Part shown: positions 40,910 through 52,013 of the stretch, one piece after another
How the letters are laid out: the number at the start of each line of letters is the position of its first letter
How positions within the stretch are numbered: the first letter of the stretch is position 1
NCBI GenBank assembly: GCA_904066235.2
Contig: CAJFCV020000003.1
Coordinates: forward strand, 12,524,001 to 12,588,000
DNA length: 64,000 nucleotides
Reading direction: 5' to 3'
DNA from: Bursaphelenchus xylophilus
Lineage: Eukaryota > Nematoda > Chromadorea > Rhabditida > Aphelenchoididae
Translations under genes and position numbers: made by a program
Notes under the pieces: generated by a model
Told to the model about the DNA's origin: nothing
The model's input: only the letters and a program-made list of their open reading frames with translations
The model's database searches: none

Positions 40910-41932
40910 AAATTTTGGGTCTAGATATTGATTGCTGAAAAGTTTTGAGTTTTGCTTTGCATGGGCGATTTGGATATCCGACTTTCTTTTATCAGCAAAG
41001 AATACAGAGAAACGGCCAGAGAAAAATCACCGTTTTTGCTGTAGCTTGCAAAGAAAGTACCACAAATGCGACGCTCGGATTTTCATTAAATTTTGCATAC
41101 AGTTCTGGCATAGGCCACATCTCACTTTCCTGAAACTTTGAACGCGTGCTTTGCAAGATTAATCTAGATATTCAACAAAAAATAGAGCGCTGTTTATCCA
41201 TATTTTTGCCAGTTTTGTGTGAAAAAATTGAGTTCTTGCGGAAACATTACGCTCTACAGTAGAAAGCAGCTTTTCATACCAAAGTTTTCTCCAAAAAAAC
41301 TATTACTTTTTTTATAATCTCCGGCCAAGAAATCTCGGTTGTTTCTGCAAAACGCTTGCTAAAACCTCGCATATATCGTAAAAAAAATTACTCCAAATTT
41401 GTGCCAAGTTTCATCAAAATCTGCGCATTGCACTTGGAGTACTGCCCCATTTAGCCTTTTATATTATTGTTGATGGCGTAGTTCTTGACGGCTAATGGGG
41501 GTTTTCTTTTTTCCTCTTCTCGTTCTTGAATGTTAGACGGATTAGCAGAGGGCTTTCTGGGGTTTGAATTTGAGGCAAATTTTGGGAGATTTGCGGGAAC
41601 TTCGGATCGTATTATTTTCTCTTACCGTTGTTTTAAAGGTAAACCACGGTGTAAAGCAACAGAAAATTTAGTTCCCAGAGAGGAATTTCAGGGTAAAATA
41701 CGTTTTAAATTTAAAGGTGCCTTTATAGATGGCTCAAAAATATTTTTTACAGTAGCGGCAACACCTGAAAATAAACTTTTCTATAGATTCCGTGAGCAAC
41801 GTATTTTTAGGATGATGTATGTTCATATCAGGCGCGTAGCTCACCAAATAACTATTTAAAAAAGTTACCTTGGTCCCCCTTACCATTTTTTCCTTTGACC
41901 CCGCCTGCGACTTGTTTTTATATCAGTCTGTC
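40910..41932. other. Intergenic sequence
   Basis: A 109-codon plus frame at 41530-41859 has fairly protein-like content, but no acceptor, donor or recognised domain; not called. Confidence 0.3.
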
Positions 41933-42077
41933 GGAAAAATAACGGCGGATCGTCGCAGCAAAATGTGTCGCCTCGCCGCTATCGCGCACCAAATCCCAAG
42001 CCGCGGCTTGCAGTCGCAAAGCGATGATGGGCGATACCGAGACGCGACGATCCGCCGTTATTTTTCCGACAGACTGA
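41933..42077. mobile_element. MITE, CGGCGGATCGTC subfamily
   Basis: 145 bp, TCAGTCTGTCGGAAAAAT ... TTTTCCGACAGACTGA between TA dinucleotides. Close to the copy at 33745-33895, including the CGCACCAAATCCC and GCGGCTTGCAGTCGCAAAGC interior. An isolated MITE right end follows at 42213-42230. Confidence 0.9.
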
Positions 42078-42573
42078 TATTGTAAACGGTTACGGCTCCG
42101 CAATTTTGGCAATGATGCGAGAAAAAATCCCCGAAATTGTGGGATTTTGTATGATTGCATCGTGCAAAACAACTACAAAAAAAAAAAAGTTGGCGTAACA
42201 TAGTGCTGAAAGATTCCCGACAGACTGATAGTAAACATTTCCTATTTTACTGGTTTTATAAATTTTCAATTTTTTAGACATCCTTTTTCCCCAAGAAATC
42301 TCCCTTTCCTTGCAACCTTTCTTTCTCGTTCTTTGTCACCAAAAAGTCAGAATGCCTAACAAAAAACGTACCCTTCCCGTACGTTTTCAAAGGTGCCCCC
42401 TCTCTCTCCGCGAGCCTTTCTGCCCTCAGGTCAAAAGTGTTTCGAATGACAAAAAGCCGTTTTCTTGGGGCGCGTTTTTTGCGACTTTATGCATATATTA
42501 TATCCCCGAAAAAAAGTGAGAATGGTGGGATTTGCGAGGCCCGAAAAGAGCCCCCCTTATATGAGATTACGGG

Positions 42574-43183
42574 TCACTTAAGCGGCCAGGCCTGTAACAA
42601 AAGATCCGGAGGGCCCGCTGGATTGTCGCGCTTTTTATGCCCACAGGAATGTGATGTGGTTGTTATGGAAGAGGATGGGGTGCAAGGGAGGTGTATTCTG
42701 CCGGATTCACGGATTCGAAAATTTGCCGCGGTAGGCTGAAAAGACTGGCTAGTTATTGGTATTTTCATAAAGTACACGGACACTTGTTTTCTTGTAGATA
42801 ATGGTAGGGGAAAATCATTCACGATTCATCAGTGTCTTTTACCTTGGAACATGGGGACATTCAGAGAAAGAACGTTTTAAAATTCTTCCCGGGCGAGTTA
42901 TAGGTCTATCGGGAAAATAGTGAGCTCACTGTCAGCTGCGCCGATCGTGCCGCTGAAGGGAAAAGCTATATATGTATTTTGCGACGTGATTTTCGATGCG
43001 ACAGGGTGCTCATTACCTTTCATTACATTGTATTTTTCCGGCCGGGTTAAACTCTGATTGTGGTCTCTCACATCGTTCCACGTTTTTGGGGCAAAATTGC
43101 GAAAAATCGGCGGCTTTTTCAAGTTGTCGACAAAAACGTCTCGGGTAAGAGCCGCATGTTTATACTGATGGTCCACCCCGAAT
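42574..43183 (-). CDS. 3' half of an unidentified gene (two exons)
   Basis: Minus-strand exon 43183-43072 (acceptor CTTTCTAG, donor GTGAGA) and terminal exon 42735-42574 (acceptor CTTTTCAG, stop TGA) join in phase 0. The first encodes FGVDHQYKHAALTRDV through NFAPKTWND. The second is Ser/Thr- and Pro-rich and ends PDLLLQAWPLK. The upstream sequence is open on the same frame (MRVILASFMDFLCQTFLSR), so the first exon may be longer. A truncated MITE (42899-43020) sits in the intron. The splice evidence is good, but the family is unknown and the 5' end was not found. Confidence 0.5.
42899..43020. mobile_element. Truncated MITE in an intron
   Basis: GGTCTATCGGGAAAATAGTGAG ... GCGACAGGGTGCTCATTA; the right terminal repeat is lost. 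Confidence 0.75.
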
Positions 43184-43529
43184 CTAGAAAGAAAAGTTTG
43201 GCATAGAAAGTCCATGAAGGACGCTAAGATCACGCGCAAAAAATTACTACCGGTGCACTTTTAGTGCGCTTTCTTAAAGATTCTATAGAACCGAAAAAAC
43301 CGGGCGAAGAAAATTTTCTTTCCAAATCGGAAAAACACGTTTGTAAGTCAGTAGCCTCGGAGCCGGTACTTCGCTTCTTCAAAAGTGCGTAGACTGTCTG
43401 TCGCAGCCCAGTGTGCATTTTGATTCTTTTCGCACGGTGCGCGGGGCATATTGAACCGTTTCGCATTGTGCAATTGCCTGTCGCGCTAAATTCACGACGA
43501 CGCTGTTGAAAAAGGCTGCCGCTGGCCTA

Positions 43530-43660
43530 TCAGTTTGTCGGGAAAATAATGAGCGCAATGCCGCCGCGCCGATTGCGTCGTTCACGGCACAATTCATTTC
43601 CTCGGCGGCGGTGCAATTTTCGACGCGGAGTTGGGCTCATTATTTTTCCGACAGACTGGT
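43530..43660. mobile_element. MITE copy
   Basis: TCAGTTTGTCGGGAAAATAATG ... TTTTTCCGACAGACTGG with TA on its left. It is preceded at 43365-43520 by a foldback-type segment (TACTTCGCTTCTTCAAAAGTGCG with palindrome cores). Confidence 0.85.
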
Positions 43661-44225
43661 GTGTATGTATAATTGACTGCACGGTGCAAAATATGCAGCC
43701 CGCCCCGCGACAACAAGCATGCGCACTTGCAGTAGTATGAATGAATATGATATGTATTATTGTGATCGGAGAGGCCTACTCTGTTGATTTCATGAAAATG
43801 CTTCCTGAATAATTGATGTCACAGACAGTCTTTCTAGCTATTTTCTACCTTATTTTTTGTCTGGTTTTAGGGTTATAATACATATAATGGCCGTGCACTT
43901 TTTTGGAAGTCGTTTTTAAAATTTTTAACTCGGCAGCAACCTATCTCCAACGTATTTTAAAACAATGTTGTAACTTTTTTTTGCTGATTTTTACAGCATA
44001 CCCAGCCATTTAGTTTATCTTGGAAGCTTGATGCAGAATGCCAAAATCGTGACAGAACCCAAATTTTATCGCTTTCATCTCAATTCTCAGAAAAGTTCGA
44101 ATTTCCCAAATGAAATACGATCATAACTCATAACATTCCTCGATTTGAGATCCGAAGCCACCCTCTAATTAGGTTTTATTCATCGTAAATACGTACCTCA
44201 ACCCGTCGTAACGGTATATCAAATT

Positions 44226-44412
44226 TTATTCCGCGTATTTTGCCAACTTTCCGGCTAGACAAGTCGCTGTTTGGCTGGTGCTCCAATAGCCGTTCACCAG
44301 TTCCATGAATAATCGAGTGAGCGCATCAATGCTTTTACTCTTTTTTCTTCTATTTTCGACTTGAATTTGAGGAAAAACGATGAATATGTAGTCGGGGTGG
44401 GGGATAAATAGC
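44226..44412 (-). CDS. Terminal exon of an unidentified gene
   Basis: Acceptor TTTTTCGTAG before 44412; one phase base, 61 codons and TAA. The stop overlaps a poly(A) signal (AATAAA on the minus strand, 44230-44225). Peptide landmarks: LFIPHPDYIFIVFPQ, a basic RRKKSK, and LTRLFMELVNGYW. Upstream exons would lie in the repeat-rich DNA above 44413 and were not found. No family recognised. Confidence 0.45.
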
Positions 44413-44671
44413 CTACGAAAAAGAGGTAAACAAATGGCCGAATAGTAATTAGAGGCCATTATTCTTATTTTTTGCCGCCTGTTTAGCCACTTTTACTCTG
44501 CTCTTCTAAAAGTTTTTTTCCGTATCGTACAATCAAAAGTTTTTTACGTATACGTATATGTATATACGTATGCCGAGAAAGAAATAAAAAATTATGTCGC
44601 TACATCGGCAAGGAGCGCGCCATTGCACAAAACACACTCTGCAGAGAGTGAAACTTTTTGCCTATGCGCTA

Positions 44672-44824
44672 TCCGTCTGTCGGGAAAATAATGAGCGCAA
44701 TTTCGCTGATCCAATCCCGTCGCTGAGGTCAAAAGCAATTTGACTTTGCCGCGACACAATTCATTTTTTCTGCGATGATGCGATTTTCGATGCGACAGAG
44801 AGCCCATTATTTTCCCGACTTACT
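44672..44824. mobile_element. MITE copy
   Basis: TCCGTCTGTCGGGAAAATAATG ... TTTTCCCGACTTACTG with TA on both sides. Confidence 0.85.
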
Positions 44825-44856
44825 GTACAAATCTGTGATGTGGCAACATTCCATCT

Positions 44857-45350
44857 GCACAGTGCAAACGTCTAGACTTACTTTTGCACCGTGCGAATTT
44901 TGGAATTGGCGCTTTATTTTTTGCACCGTGCGAAATTTTTTTAAACGTTTTTTATCATTACGCGACCATCCTCGTTTGTCACAAAATTTAATGGGCACGG
45001 TGCAATCCTCCAGCTTTTTTTGCATTATGCAAAATTTTTAATTTTGGAGTTGCCGCTTTATTTTTTGCACAGTGCGATATTTTTTTTTTTGCATTTTCTC
45101 CACGGTCCAACGGTTCTTGTTTGTTGCAAAATTTAATGTGCCCAGTGCAGTTCTTCATTTTTTTGCACCGTGCAAACTCGAGAACTTTTTTGCACTGTGC
45201 GAATTTACTTTTATCATTTTTCTGTTGCAAAATTTAATGTGCAAAGTGCAACCCAACAGATTCGATCGCACTGTGAAAGCTCGAGAACTTTTTTCGCACT
45301 GTGCGAAATTTGTATTGCGCATTTTATTTTTTGCACTGTGCAAAATCTAC
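44857..45350. repeat. TGCACNGTGCA palindrome array
   Basis: About 14 cores. TGTTGCAAAATTTAATG also recurs (45121, 45224), with a related CACAAAATTTAATG at 44981, so a longer unit of ~100-140 bases is superimposed on the short spacing. Confidence 0.85.
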
Positions 45351-45416
45351 TTTTACTTTTTTTGAGTTGCTCAAGTAACTCCCAGCTTTATACCCTTTCC
45401 TGTCCCAAGAAAGATT

Positions 45417-45677
45417 TTGAGTGCACTAAACGCTATTTTCACTTCCGTTTTCGTACATTTGCCATTCGTTCTGCATCATTTTTTATTTGCAATTAGCATA
45501 TCGGGAACAAAACAGGAAAAAACAATGAATTTCTTTTCCGTTTGGCTCTGGAAAAACAAACGTCATCTAGCATGGGTTCTTACTGGTGTGGAAAGTGCAA
45601 AATTTATCGGAACCGCTGAAAACCTCGTTGCCTCTGAATATAAATTATGTTTTTTGCGAAAGGAACTGCTTGCATGA
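45417..45677 (+). other. Open frame between two palindrome arrays
   Basis: The 50-codon part from ATG 45525 (MNFFSVWLWKNKRHLAW...) has protein-like composition and a weak acceptor (TGCAATTAG) upstream. It lies between arrays and has no recognised domain; it could be a tiny gene, an exon or chance. Confidence 0.25.
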
Positions 45678-45741
45678 TGCAGTCCAATCTTTAGTTTTGA
45701 CTGAGCGACGTGAGATGTCTTTGTTTGTCGCCGGTTCCATT

Positions 45742-46140
45742 TGCACGGTGCAAAAAAATTTTTATTTTTTCGCACAGTGCGTTTAGGTTTTTGGTTGAGT
45801 GCACAGAGAAATCCAATTTTCTGTCGCGCCGAGAAATCGCAACTTTTTCTTTTTTTCGCACCGTGCAAAATTTATTTCTTTCCTTTCGCACGGTGCAAGA
45901 CGCCTTCCCACCCTTTCGCACCGTGCAAAAGTTACCGTTTTCGTCGCACAGTGCAAAACGCATTTCGTTTTTATTGCACTGTGCAAAATGCCTTTCTTTT
46001 TCATCGCACGGTGCAAAATGCATTTTCCATTCCTTGCACAGTGCAAAATACATTTCCTTTTCGTCGCACAGTGCAAAACGTCTTCCCATCTTTCGCGCCG
46101 TGCAATTCCATCACATTAATCTTTTCTGTTTTTTTTCCAC
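45742..46140. repeat. TGCACNGTGCA array with a nearly exact 30-bp period
   Basis: Cores start at 45858, 45888, 45918, 45946, 45976, 46006, 46036, 46066 and 46095: spacings 30, 30, 28, 30, 30, 30, 30, 29. The palindromes are almost unchanged; the T/C-rich spacers differ but follow an AAAA..ATTTC..TTTTC template. Open frames of 130-157 codons run through it in several frames on both strands because the period is a multiple of three; they are artefacts. Confidence 0.93.
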
Positions 46141-46794
46141 TATGCAAATCGATTTTTTGCACACGAAATCGTAACGTTATCCCAATTTATCGTGTTTTCT
46201 CATCCCTTCCATGAATCCATAACTCAAAACCTAATGTAATCCTTTCCAGATGCCTCTCTGACCACACGCATTTGACTCTCAAGTTTGGAACCTCAATTTA
46301 TTTTTGTTCCAGACGAAAAAACTTTGCAGACACGTTTTCGGCCGCATTTCAAAGTTTTTCGGCCGGTTTTTTATGTTTTTTCGGAGCGAAAATGGAGGGA
46401 AATTGAATAAAAATTGAGAGAAAGTAAGCCAAAAATTTTTGGAACTCGTTTGTGCCCTGAGGGGTTTGTTTTTTAGGTTGGGCGCATCGGTTTTGGTGTT
46501 CGTTATTGGGCCTATTTTTGGTTGGAAATAAAAAAATTTGTTCTATTTTTATTTTTAAGTTACAAAAAATTTGTTCTTCCGTAGTTTACTAGTCATTTTA
46601 TTCCAAATTATCGAATATTTTCTCTCCATTTTCCTCTAAAATTTGGCATTTCTTTTGAAATGTCAAAAAATCTGCCCCTCTCCCTAATGTTTATGTGCCA
46701 AATTTTTATTATGGAATGTGTAAACATTTCGTTTTTGCCTTGGAGATGATGTTTGGCACGATTTTTATTTCTCTTTTTTAAATCTTCAATTCAC
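46141..46794. other. Intergenic sequence
   Basis: AT-rich, no supported feature. Confidence 0.35.
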
Positions 46795-47140
46795 GGTGTA
46801 GTTATTTTTGGCTAAAGTTTTGCACAGTGCAGCTTGGGAAACTTGGATCACGCACTGTGCACTATTTATCGCGCCGCTTTTGAACCTTTTGCACTGCACG
46901 GTGCGATAATTTTTGGCTAAAATTTTGCACAGTGCATTTCTTTTTTCCGACTCTGCACTGTGCAGATCGCAAAAATTTGACGACGCACTGTGCATTATTT
47001 GTCGGGCCGTTTTTGAAATTTTCTCATTGCACTGTGCAATAATCTTTTATCTTTTTGCACTGTGCGATGGATTCAAAGGGTTTTGCTCCGATTTTGCACT
47101 GTGCAGATTTGAAAAATTTTGATGACGCACTGTGTCGGGA
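46795..47140. repeat. TGCACNGTGCA array ending in a MITE remnant
   Basis: About 11 cores. A sub-unit (palindrome, TAATTTTTGGCTAAA, palindrome) repeats. At 47125-47172 a GCACTGTG core runs straight into TCGGGAAAATAATGGAGG ... GACAGACTGATA, a MITE reduced to its ends. Confidence 0.85.
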
Positions 47141-47172
47141 AAATAATGGAGGCTCGTCCCCGGACAGACTGA

Positions 47173-47781
47173 TAAAACATTTTTTATAACAAGCACTATC
47201 TTTCTCATCGCTCAACAGACTTAAATTGAATCTCAAAGATCATTCATTCATTCATTTTTGAACAGGTGGAAGATTACCTCGAAATGCCCTGAGGCTCTTT
47301 GGAAGATTTATCAGCCGATCATTTGTTTTGATTCTCCCAAAAGTCGGCCTAATGAATCGGGGTTAAAACCCCTCGAGGCACTTCTTTGTCCATTCGGTTT
47401 ATTGCGGCGTTTAACTGGCCGAAAGTCGTTTTTTTGGGCCGAAAATTTATTTCGATTGACCTTGTCGAAAGCTGAAAGGTTTGAAAAATGGATTTAAAGG
47501 TTTAGATAATTTTTTGCTTTGTGAATTCACAAGGAAAGTGGTCTAAATTCGACAGTCTTTTTTTGATGGAACTTGCCGCAAATTTAGATTCATTTCTTCT
47601 GTGACATTTTTTGATCACGGTTTTCAGAGGAGTGATATTTTTAGCCTAAAAATTTGTCAAAATTTAAATTTTTTTCCGGGTTTATCGATAAAAGTATTAA
47701 TTTTTATTTATTATTCTTATTTTTCTCTTTTCTTCCCTAACCGCATGCATTTTTTACATCATATAATATAAAGCAACATTA
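47173..47781. other. Intergenic sequence with a weak terminal-exon candidate
   Basis: After the acceptor-like TTTGAACAG near 47265 a plus-strand frame runs to a stop at 47497 (includes KCPEALWKIYQPI). No partner exon was found, so it is not called as a gene. Confidence 0.25.
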
Positions 47782-47789
47782 ATTACAAT

Positions 47790-48230
47790 CAGAGATTGCC
47801 ACGGCTCCGGAGCCGGCTCTTGGCTCCGGCTCTGAGCGGCTCCGGCTCCGAGCCGGGAGCCAGAGCCGGAGCCGGAAATTTTGGGGTCGGCTCCGGCTCC
47901 CGAGCCCAAAGTCGGAGCCAGGCTTCCCAGCGGTCAGAAAAGTAAAAATTTCGTGATCTTGTTAAACCAAATTGCTTGAAAAAACATTGCGGAGGATGTG
48001 ACTTGGCTGCAAAAACGTTGGCTGTATGATCCCTGGCACTAAAAAATTTTACTTTTGAAAAAATGTTTCAAAAAAATTTTGCATAGGAGCCGAGGTTCGG
48101 AGCCGGAGACGTTTTTTAAATTTTGCACGGAGCCGGGAGCCGGAGCCGGAGCTGCAAATTTGGCCTCGGCTCCGGCTCTGGGAGCTAAGAGCCGGAGCCG
48201 GAGCCAAAATTTTGACCGTGGCAATCTCTG
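47790..48230. mobile_element. hAT-like MITE made of GGCTCCG palindromes, 8-bp target duplication
   Basis: CAGAGATTGCCACGG at 47790 and CCGTGGCAATCTCTG ending at 48230 are perfect 15-base inverted repeats of hAT type (CAGNG start). Both sides carry the 8-bp duplication ATTACAAT (47782-47789, 48231-48238). The arms are chains of GGCTCCGGCTC / GAGCCGGAGCC and fold on themselves; the middle is AT-rich. 441 bp, non-coding. Confidence 0.95.
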
Positions 48231-48238
48231 ATTACAAT

Positions 48239-48835
48239 ATTACGTTATAAAACGTAGGCATATTTTAAAACATATTTGTGAGTCAAAAAAAATTTTTTTG
48301 ATATTTTAGGTAATTTTATTTTAATTTCTTTTATGTTTTTTGTCCCTTCTGCCAAATCGATAATATTTTTCAACCTTTCTACATCAAATTCAAATTTCTC
48401 TTCCCTCGTTTCCCCTCTCACAATCCACTTTACACTCCCCTAATCTTCCTAATTTCCCGCTTGTCGTCCCCATTGTAAACCCTTCCCTTTCTTCCGTATT
48501 CAAATTTATTTATTTGGAATAAATAAACAAATAAATACTCTTGCGGATGCCCTCCGGGTCCGAAGGAAGCGACAGGCGCGTCTGTCGCGTCGGTTTTCCT
48601 TGAAAATTCCTCTCGTTATAATGGCCCAAAGGCTGATGGAAACCGTTTATTTCGGAGAGGGGCGAGTATTCGAGCCGATAAAACGTGTCGACTTGCGATT
48701 TATTTTTATGTGCCGCATTCTTGAGGTAATTCGAGGGATTTATGGTGGACGTTAAATGTAGTTAATGGCCTCAGGGGTTGTTTTTAAAATTTTTCTTTCT
48801 GTAAATTTTTGATTTTTTCTAAATCCGAAACTTTC
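48239..48835. other. Intergenic sequence with a short coding-like frame
   Basis: 48622-48756 holds a 44-codon plus-strand frame (MAQRLMETVYFGEGRVFEP...) with balanced codons and a possible donor GTAATT. It could be a first exon or a conserved non-coding segment. No other feature. Confidence 0.3.
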
Positions 48836-49645
48836 GCACAGTGCGGCTCAAAATCTTGTCTATTTTTCCATTGCACAGTGCAGAAAAAACCGAGCCTCTC
48901 TGCACTGTGCAGTTTTTATTTCCTGCACTGTGCAACCTAAATTGTTGTCACTGTTTCCTTTGCACTGCGCAGAAAAGCGCGACCGTGCAGTCTTTATTAT
49001 CTTGCACTGTGCAGCCCAAAATCTTGTCTCTTTTGTCTCTGCACAGTGCAGAAAAACCCGAGAATTTCCGCACCGTGCAGTTTTTATTTCCTGCACTGTA
49101 CGCCGGAAAAACTTTTTTATTTTTCCTTTGCACAGTCCAGAAAAGAGCCGAAATTCGCCACACCGTGCAATCTTTATTTGTCTGCACCGTGCAGCCGAAT
49201 AGTTTGTCTCTTTCGCATCCGCACAGTGCGTTCGTCTATTTTGTCTCTGCACAGTGCATAAAAAACCGAGATTTTCCGCACCGTGCAGTTTCTATTTTTT
49301 GCACTGTACAGCCCCTTTTTCTTTTGCACAGCGCAAGCAGAGTGCAGAAAAGCCCCAGATTTACCGCACTGTGCAGCCACTCCCTTCTTTTTTTTTGCAC
49401 TGTGCAATCGCTATTCTTTGTCGCAGTTCCTCTTGCACAGTGCAGATTTGTTTTCGGGTCTTTCGCACTGTGCAGTCCATTTTTTTGGCTTCTTTTGTTT
49501 GCGCGCACACTGCGGTTTTTTGTCCCTTTTTTTTTGCACTGTGCAGTTTCCACTCCGACGTTTTTCGCACAATGCGTTTCAAAGGTCCAAAGAAAATCTT
49601 GCACTGTGCGAAAAATTCTACTTCTGATTTTCCGCACTGTGCATT
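48836..49645. repeat. Large TGCACNGTGCA palindrome array (~25 units)
   Basis: About 25 cores in 800 bases, spaced ~25-40. Most are exact; some carry one change (GCACTGCGC, GCACAGTCC, GCACTGTAC, GCACAATGC). The 283-codon frame on the plus strand (48841-49692) and several minus-strand frames are made of repeating TVQ/CTVQ/HCA peptides and come from the repeat. Confidence 0.92.
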
Positions 49646-50373
49646 ATTACTTCCTTGCTTTTCTGGCCTTGTATCATTCATATATTTCCTGACAAGAAAC
49701 GGCGGTGAAATCGGATCTCTTTAGCCGTCAAAACTCATCTCTGAAACATCACTCCTGCCTCAATTTGAACATCTTTTCGTATCTGTGAGGAGGGTTTGAG
49801 TTTCTGGGGACAAGGAAGGTGCAAAAATACTAATATTCAGTCGGAATTTTTTGAAAATTCTTGGAAATGGAGGGGACTCTGTCTAATAATTGGTGCAAAA
49901 ATTGATTTTATTCAATCGTATTGTATTTTATCTTATTGTTAAAAGAAATTTTTTATTTATTTTATTAAATACATATTTTTTGATTTTTTACTTGGCGTGC
50001 TCTTCATCGTACCTTACATTTCTTTATTTTTCAAATTACCCCCTTAACTACAATTTTTCTCGATATTTCCCCAAAATTTTGCCCTAAAAACCCTAATTTC
50101 CTTCTTCTCTAATTTTCCCCCAGTCTAATGCAAATTGGACTCACCAAAAACCGCATTATGTCAGTCTCTTTAGCCATGCCCATATCCGGTTTGCATAATT
50201 TTCCCGTTTATAAAGTGCATTGTAGTTCAACAGGGCCAAAAACCTCTTGTTCTCGGGGCGTTTTCCGAGAAATGAAAGGTCAGATATAAAAGTTTTTTTT
50301 GGAGATGCACTTTTAGTGGACAAATATCATGCCGGATTTTTGTTCATTTGAAAGATTTTATTGATTTGTCTTT
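49646..50373. other. AT-rich intergenic sequence
   Basis: No supported feature. Confidence 0.35.
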
Positions 50374-50740
50374 GCACTGTGCGGAAAGGTGATTTTTATT
50401 TTTTGCACTGTGCAAAAATTTGATGTATTTTTATGCACTGTGCAAACAAAGCTTTTTTGATTTTGCACTGTGCGGAAAGAACGTTTGATTTGTTTGCTTG
50501 CACTGTGCAAAAAAATTATTTTTTTTGTCTTTTTGCACAGTGCAAATTTTTTTATTTTGTTTTGATTGCACTGTGCAAGCAAATGTTTTTTTGATTTCGC
50601 ACTGTGCAAGAACTTGAATTTTTTTGTGTGCACTGTGCATATTTTTTCACGAAATTTTTTATTCGCACGTGCAAAAAAATTTTCTTTCGCGTTTTTTCAC
50701 AGTGCAAGGTCAATTTGAAATCTGCACTGTGCAAGATTCC
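50374..50740. repeat. TGCACNGTGCA array, 30-35 bp spacing
   Basis: Core starts at 50374, 50405, 50435, 50465, 50500, 50535, 50568, 50599 and 50630, then weaker copies to ~50730. Confidence 0.92.
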
Positions 50741-51284
50741 TCTGACTGATTACTCTTTTTTTATCGTGCAAAGCAATTTTTTTCGTTTCGTGTATTTTTA
50801 TCGCGTTTTAAATTTCTTAGCAATAACCAAAATTTCGTTTCAGAAATCGCCCTCACAAGATTAACGCAATTTCAATAATGCGGTAAATTTCCTTCAGTTT
50901 TAGTATTGCCTTTGATTTTAGGTGTCTTTCACCCAAAACGGTTCAATCTCTGGCAAAAAGTTTTATTGTCCTTGTCAATTGCTCCTTAATTTATGTATTT
51001 TGTGTCGATACAAACTGTAGTACACAAATTTCAAAATCATTATAATCTCATATTGCTAAGAAAACGGTTTTTCCAAAGTTTTTGGCCATCGGGCTATTGC
51101 GTAATAAGAGGGGACCAAGAAAAAAACCCGTTGATTAAATTGAATCGGGCCTAAATTTGAAGAAATTTTGATGAAATGGAGTTTATTTGGTCTTTCAAAT
51201 GCTTTTAGAGTCTTGGATACGGCGTTTGACGACTAAAAATTTGCAATTCCCAGAAATTTTTGCACATTTTTTGGTCTCAAATTT
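50741..51284. other. AT-rich intergenic sequence
   Basis: No supported feature. Confidence 0.35.
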
Positions 51285-52013
51285 TTTTGCACAGTGCGAA
51301 AATATTTTGTTTTTTGCACAGTGCAAAAATATTTTTATTTTTTTTGCACACCGAGGACTTTGAAAAAAAAAAAACAAATTCGCCGCACAGTGCAGGTTTT
51401 TTTCTAAAATCTGCACTGTGCGGAACGAAATTCTTGTTGATTGCACTGTGCATGACATTTTGTCGCAACTCGCCATAAGGTGCGGGAAAAGAACGCGCGA
51501 TTTTGCTTCTGGCACCGTGCAAACCGTTTCCTCTTTTTTCCAAAGAAATTTGTCGTCGTGCTGGCACTGTGCGATCTTCTTTGTGTTCATTTGCACTGTG
51601 CGAGTTCTCTCTTTTTTCTTTTGCATCCTTTCTTTCTTGAAAAAAGATGTCTCCAAAATTGCATTGCGCGAATTTTTTCTTTTTTTGGCACTGTGCGGAT
51701 CATTTTTCATTTGCGTCGTGCGACAAAGCATTCTTTCTTTTCCTCGAAAAAAACGTCGCTGTTTTTGCACTGTGCAAATTCCTTCTCTTTTCTTTGCATT
51801 GTGCGGATCCTCGCTTTTTCTTTTGCACATGCGACAAGCAGCTTTTCTTTTTCTTGAAAAATGATGTCATTTTTTTGCACTGTGCAAATTCTGTTTTTTT
51901 CTTTTGCACTTTGCAAAAACCTCTCCTCTTCTTTTGCACTGTGCAAGACGAACTTCTTCCGTGTCCTCTCGCACCGTGCATTCCTTTCCCGCAAATTTTC
52001 GCACCGTGCATTT
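51285..52013. repeat. TGCACNGTGCA array (~20 units)
   Basis: Cores from 51289 to 52005 with spacings of ~25-45. A longer motif with TTTTTCTTGAAAAA(A/T)GATGTC recurs near 51635 and 51850. The open frames of 95-211 codons on both strands are repeat artefacts. Confidence 0.9.

Noticed and set aside
42647..42730. Plus-strand exon ending KFAA, acceptor CCCACAG, donor GTAGGC
   Set aside because: The opposite strand gives a terminal exon with a stronger acceptor and in-phase partner at 43183-43072.
45742..46140. CRISPR-like array (short repeats with equal spacers)
   Set aside because: The repeats are only 9-11 bp, spacers are low-complexity and related to one another, there are no cas genes, and the genome is a eukaryote's.
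45690..46214. Frames of 97-157 codons in five frames
   Set aside because: Produced by the exact 30-bp array.
48841..49692. 283-codon plus-strand open frame
   Set aside because: It spans the palindrome array and consists of recurring TVQ/CTVQ/HCA-type peptides. The ~30-base period, a multiple of three, keeps several frames open on both strands.
51195..51864. Frames of 125-211 codons on both strands
   Set aside because: Same cause: palindrome array. Overlapping long frames on opposite strands are the sign of a stop-poor repeat.
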